Source: Pseudofrankia coriaricola (GTDB lineage: Bacteria; Actinomycetota; Actinomycetes; Frankiales; Frankiaceae). From it: a stretch of DNA of 33,043 nucleotides. Positions 29,201 through 33,043 of the stretch are shown here, piece after piece; the stretch's first letter is position 1, and each line of letters starts with the position of its first letter. The DNA lies in the NCBI RefSeq assembly GCF_001854805.1, contig NZ_MBLO01000227.1, positions 1-33,043 of the forward strand, in the 5' to 3' direction. The translations under genes and the position numbers were made by a program. A model generated the notes under the pieces. That model did no database searches. It saw nothing but the letters and a program-made list of their open reading frames with translations, and had not been told where the DNA came from.

Positions 29201-29748
29201 CCGGCCGCTCCCTTCTCGTCCTTGTCGTCCTCTGACGGGCCAGGCGGCGGCTCGACGCAGGGGCCGCGGGCGCCCCAGTCGCCGGCGGCGGACAGCGCCT
29301 CGTCGCCGAACGGGTTCACCCCGGGCCCCGCCGCCAGGCTGTGCGCGGCGAGCACGTGCAGGCACTTGACCCGGTCCGGCATGCCGCCGGCGCCCGGGTC
29401 GCCCGGGAGCTCGCCCAGCGCGTCCCGGCGGGCGAGGTAGTCCACGTGGGCGGCGCGGTAGGCGGCGGCAAGCCTCGGGTCCTCGCCAAGGCGGGCCGTC
29501 ATCTCCCGCATCACCCCCGCCCCCTCCAGCCGGGAGATCGCGGCTGCGGCCCGCGGGCAGGTCAGGTAGTACAGCGTCGGGAACGGTGCGCCGTCCTCCA
29601 GCCGGGGCGCCGTCTCGACCACGTCGGGCAGCCCGCAGGAGCAGCGGTGCGCGACCCGCCGCACCGCTCTCGGCCGCCGCCCGAGCTGCCGCTCGACGAC
29701 GTCAAGGTCCAGACCACCGGCCGCTTCCTGCCCGACCCCATCACTCAC
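29197..29748 (-). CDS. DUF501 family protein
   Basis: A protein of about 183 residues. The DUF501 core (about residues 15-130) has [30 protein letters not shown], then [28 protein letters not shown], and [13 protein letters not shown]. The C-terminal part has [11 protein letters not shown] and an acidic tail. Cys residues in CSCG and LTCP could bind metal. Function is unknown; the gene accompanies eno, ftsB and ppx in actinobacteria. The GTG at 29748 is chosen by comparison with homologs; a GTG at 29772 would add eight residues. Its stop overlaps the ppx start by four bases. Confidence 0.9.
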   Translation of the reverse strand: MSDGVGQEAAGGLDLDVVERQLGRRPRAVRRVAHRCSCGLPDVVETAPRLEDGAPFPTLYYLTCPRAAAAISRLEGAGVMREMTARLGEDPRLAAAYRAAHVDYLARRDALGELPGDPGAGGMPDRVKCLHVLAAHSLAAGPGVNPFGDEALSAAGDWGARGPCVEPPPGPSEDDKDEKGAAG

Positions 29749-29930
29749 CGGCCCACCACCCCAGCCTCTCACCGACCCGCAACCAGCCCAGCACAGCCAG
29801 GTATACCGACCAGCACCAACTCAGGCGCCACTGGTGACGGCGCACCAGCGCAGTGCCAACCCGGCCACGTCCCCGACCTGGAACCAGCTCGACCACCCGT
29901 CATAAGCCCGGACCCGGAACCACGCAAGGA

Positions 29931-29945
29931 GGGCGCTCAGCGCCC
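29931..29945 (-). repeat. Dispersed 3' palindrome, copy 5 (ftsB side)
   Basis: GGGCGCT-C-AGCGCCC followed by GAC, identical over about 19 bases to the copy at 44-58. It lies about 50 bases after the stop of the FtsB-like gene. It separates eno-ftsB from DUF501-ppx in a 247-base gap that otherwise shows no gene. Confidence 0.6.
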
Positions 29946-29995
29946 GACAGGCGGCGCCCGGCGGCGGGCGCGAAGCGTCCGGCCGCGGGACCGCC

Positions 29996-30376
29996 TCAGC
30001 GCTCGTTCGCCTGGGACCAGAGCTGGCTGTACCAGGCGTCGTCGGGGCTCGACCGCCCGCGCCCGTCCGTCGCCGCCGGGCTCGGCGGCGGCGCGACGGG
30101 CACCAGGTAGGTCTTCTCCCCCGGCTTCACGTAGTGCAGCCTGCGGCGTGCCTCGTCCTCGACCCAGCTGTCGTCGCCGTACTTCGAGACCGTCTCGCGC
30201 AACGCGTCGACGCGTGCCTGCGCCGCCGCGTTCTGCTTGGCGAGCGCGGCGATCTCCGCCTGCTGCTGCAGGTAGAGCCGCAGCGGGTAGGCGAGCGTCA
30301 GCACGAGCACACAGATCACCACGGCGAGCAGCGTGGCGCGGGTGGAGAGCGTCGTCCGCCGGGGCAGGCGCGGCAT
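29996..30376 (-). CDS. ftsB: FtsB/DivIC-like septum formation initiator
   Basis: A 126-residue bitopic membrane protein of the divisome. A basic cytoplasmic N-terminus (MPRLPRRTTLSTR) precedes one membrane helix (about 15-33). A coiled coil rich in Gln/Ala follows (YLQQQAEIAALAKQNAAAQARVDALRE, about 35-62), then WVEDEARRRLHYVKPGEK, a hallmark of the DivIC/FtsB family. A Pro-rich extracellular tail ends the protein. In other bacteria FtsB links FtsL and FtsQ and helps activate septal wall synthesis. It follows eno by 26 bases and is probably co-transcribed with it. Confidence 0.93.
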   Translation of the reverse strand: MPRLPRRTTLSTRATLLAVVICVLVLTLAYPLRLYLQQQAEIAALAKQNAAAQARVDALRETVSKYGDDSWVEDEARRRLHYVKPGEKTYLVPVAPPPSPAATDGRGRSSPDDAWYSQLWSQANER

Positions 30377-30402
30377 GGCGGCTGGTCAGCCGGTTCCGCG
30401 GC

Positions 30403-31848
<1,446 letters not shown>

Positions 31849-33043
31849 TCAGCCGATGGGCCCGATCGGGGGCATGAGGAGCGGCCCGGCCGCGGGCAGG
31901 CCGGCGCTGGCGGCGAGCCCGGCGAGCGGGCCCCAGCCACCGGCATGGTCACCGGTCAGCACACCGGCGAAACAGCCGGCCAGCGCTTCCCACGCGCCGG
32001 CCAGCGCGGCCGCCTCCGCCCCCGTGCCGGCCGTGGCCGCCGACCGGCCAGCCAGCGCGCCGAGGGCCGCCGCGACGGCGCCGCCGGCCCGGCCGGCACC
32101 GAGGCCATACGCGCCGCCGGGGCCGAACGCCGCCTGGGCGGCGGCCTGGTCCTCGCTGGAACGGGCCGGGCGGACCCGGTCGACCAGCGACCGGCGCGGC
32201 ACGAGCCGCACCCGGCCGGGGCGCGCGCCGGGCAGGCCCGCGGCGGCCCAGGCCAGCCTCAGCGCCCGTTCCAGCCCCCCGAGCTCGTCGACCAGCCCGT
32301 GCCCGTGCGCGTCGGCGCCGGTCCAGACCCGGCCGCGCGCGAGCTCATGGGCCCGTTCCAGGCTCATCGCGCGCGCTGTCGCGACCTTGCCGACGAAGTC
32401 GTCGTAGACGCGGTCGAGGAACTCCTCCAGCTTGGCCCGCTCGCCGGGGCTGAACGGGCGACGCGCCGACATCATCAGCGCGTGCTCGCCCTGGGCGACC
32501 TCACCGATCGCGACACCCAGCTTGTCCAGCAGACCGCTGATCACCTGCTTGCCGCCGTAGACGCCGATCGAGCCCGTGAGCGTCGAGGGATTGGCGACGA
32601 TCGTGTCGGCGGCGAGCGAGACGAAGTAGCCACCGGAGGCGGCGACCGCGCCCATCGACACGACGACCGGCCGGCCGGTGGCCCGGAACCGCTCCACCTC
32701 ACGGCGCACCAGGTCGGACGCGACGTAGGAGCCGCCGGGGCTGTCCACCCGGAAGACCGCCGCCGCGATGTCGGGGTCCTTGGCCGCGGCTCGGAAGGCG
32801 GCACACACGGCGTCGGCGGCGAGCATGGGGCCGCCGACCGGCGAGCCGCCGCGGCGCAGCACCACCGGCCCGGTGCCGTGGATGAGCGCGACGGCGGCGC
32901 GGCCTGGGTCCAGAGCCGGCGGGACCGCGACCTCGGAGTCGAGGCCGGCGCCCGCGGCGGCCGGCGCGGGCGCCGCGGGTCGCGCGTCGCCCCGCGGGGC
33001 GCCTAGCCGGGAGCCGATCCCGGCGAGGGAACGGGCCACCCGG
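31849..33043 (-). CDS. sppA: Signal peptide peptidase SppA (S49), C-terminal part
   Basis: Partial: the gene enters from beyond the right edge and about 397 codons are visible. The visible part holds the S49 domain with the nucleophile Ser in MGAVAASGGYF, preceded by RVDSPGGSYVASDLV and followed by TLTGSIGVYGGK. In the long (67-kDa type) SppA the catalytic Lys lies in an N-terminal domain, which would be outside this window. A Pro/Ala-rich linker precedes the visible domain, consistent with that. After the protease domain a Gly/Ala-rich tail of about 80 residues follows, longer than usual. SppA degrades leftover signal peptides in the membrane. A start at 33039 is in frame but probably internal. 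Confidence 0.9.
   Translation of the reverse strand, partial: RVARSLAGIGSRLGAPRGDARPAAPAPAAAGAGLDSEVAVPPALDPGRAAVALIHGTGPVVLRRGGSPVGGPMLAADAVCAAFRAAAKDPDIAAAVFRVDSPGGSYVASDLVRREVERFRATGRPVVVSMGAVAASGGYFVSLAADTIVANPSTLTGSIGVYGGKQVISGLLDKLGVAIGEVAQGEHALMMSARRPFSPGERAKLEEFLDRVYDDFVGKVATARAMSLERAHELARGRVWTGADAHGHGLVDELGGLERALRLAWAAAGLPGARPGRVRLVPRRSLVDRVRPARSSEDQAAAQAAFGPGGAYGLGAGRAGGAVAAALGALAGRSAATAGTGAEAAALAGAWEALAGCFAGVLTGDHAGGWGPLAGLAASAGLPAAGPLLMPPIGPIG

Overview
This window is high-GC DNA (roughly 70% or more) from a mycothiol-producing actinomycete. Mycothiol S-conjugate amidase, GTP-type PEP carboxykinase, a KMGKS-type LeuRS, the eno-ftsB-DUF501-ppx gene order and the mca/greA neighbourhood all point to Actinomycetia. 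Long Pro/Ala/Gly-rich linkers and the gene mix fit Frankia or Pseudofrankia; that genus call is inference. It is mostly chromosomal core and semi-core genes. I see no insertion sequence, prophage, CRISPR array or rRNA.

Layout. Positions 1-6600: a hemolysin-III family membrane protein (-), pckG (+), an ArfB-like ribosome-rescue hydrolase (+), a YiaA/YiaB membrane protein (-), and a translationally coupled sensor kinase/NarL-type regulator pair (+). Positions 6940-12420: leuS, a small membrane protein and mca (all -), then divergent greA (+). Positions 12709-16368: a MoxR-like AAA+ ATPase and a VWA-domain protein (+), resembling mycobacterial Rv0958/Rv0959. Positions 16452-19748: a PadR-type regulator (-) divergent from a DUF3291-type protein, separated by a compact promoter/operator, then a membrane-anchored trypsin-like protease and a four-helix membrane protein. 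Positions 19899-22904: an MBOAT O-acyltransferase and an SGNH hydrolase, a likely envelope acyl-transfer pair. Positions 22917-24887: two small conserved proteins and a Bax-inhibitor-1 family protein. Positions 25260-25442: a tRNA-like gene with an odd anticodon loop, followed by hairpins. Positions 25721-33043: type II NADH dehydrogenase, family-5 uracil-DNA glycosylase, Ppx/GppA phosphatase, DUF501 protein, FtsB/DivIC-like protein, enolase and the C-terminal part of SppA, all on the minus strand.

The least explained content is in the intergenic DNA. A short palindromic element, read on the transcript as GTCGG-RCGC-tga-GCGY-CC, recurs downstream of at least six genes. It always has the same orientation relative to the upstream gene and shows base changes that preserve pairing. 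A second family with a CCTGCCGGA core recurs in three gaps, once as a nested inverted repeat upstream of greA. The tRNA-like gene has C at the position of the near-universal U33. These are the best leads; no clear new multi-gene defence or biosynthetic system is visible.

Start codons were chosen from ribosome binding sites and remembered family N-termini, without alignment. Site positions were counted by hand and may be off by one or two bases.
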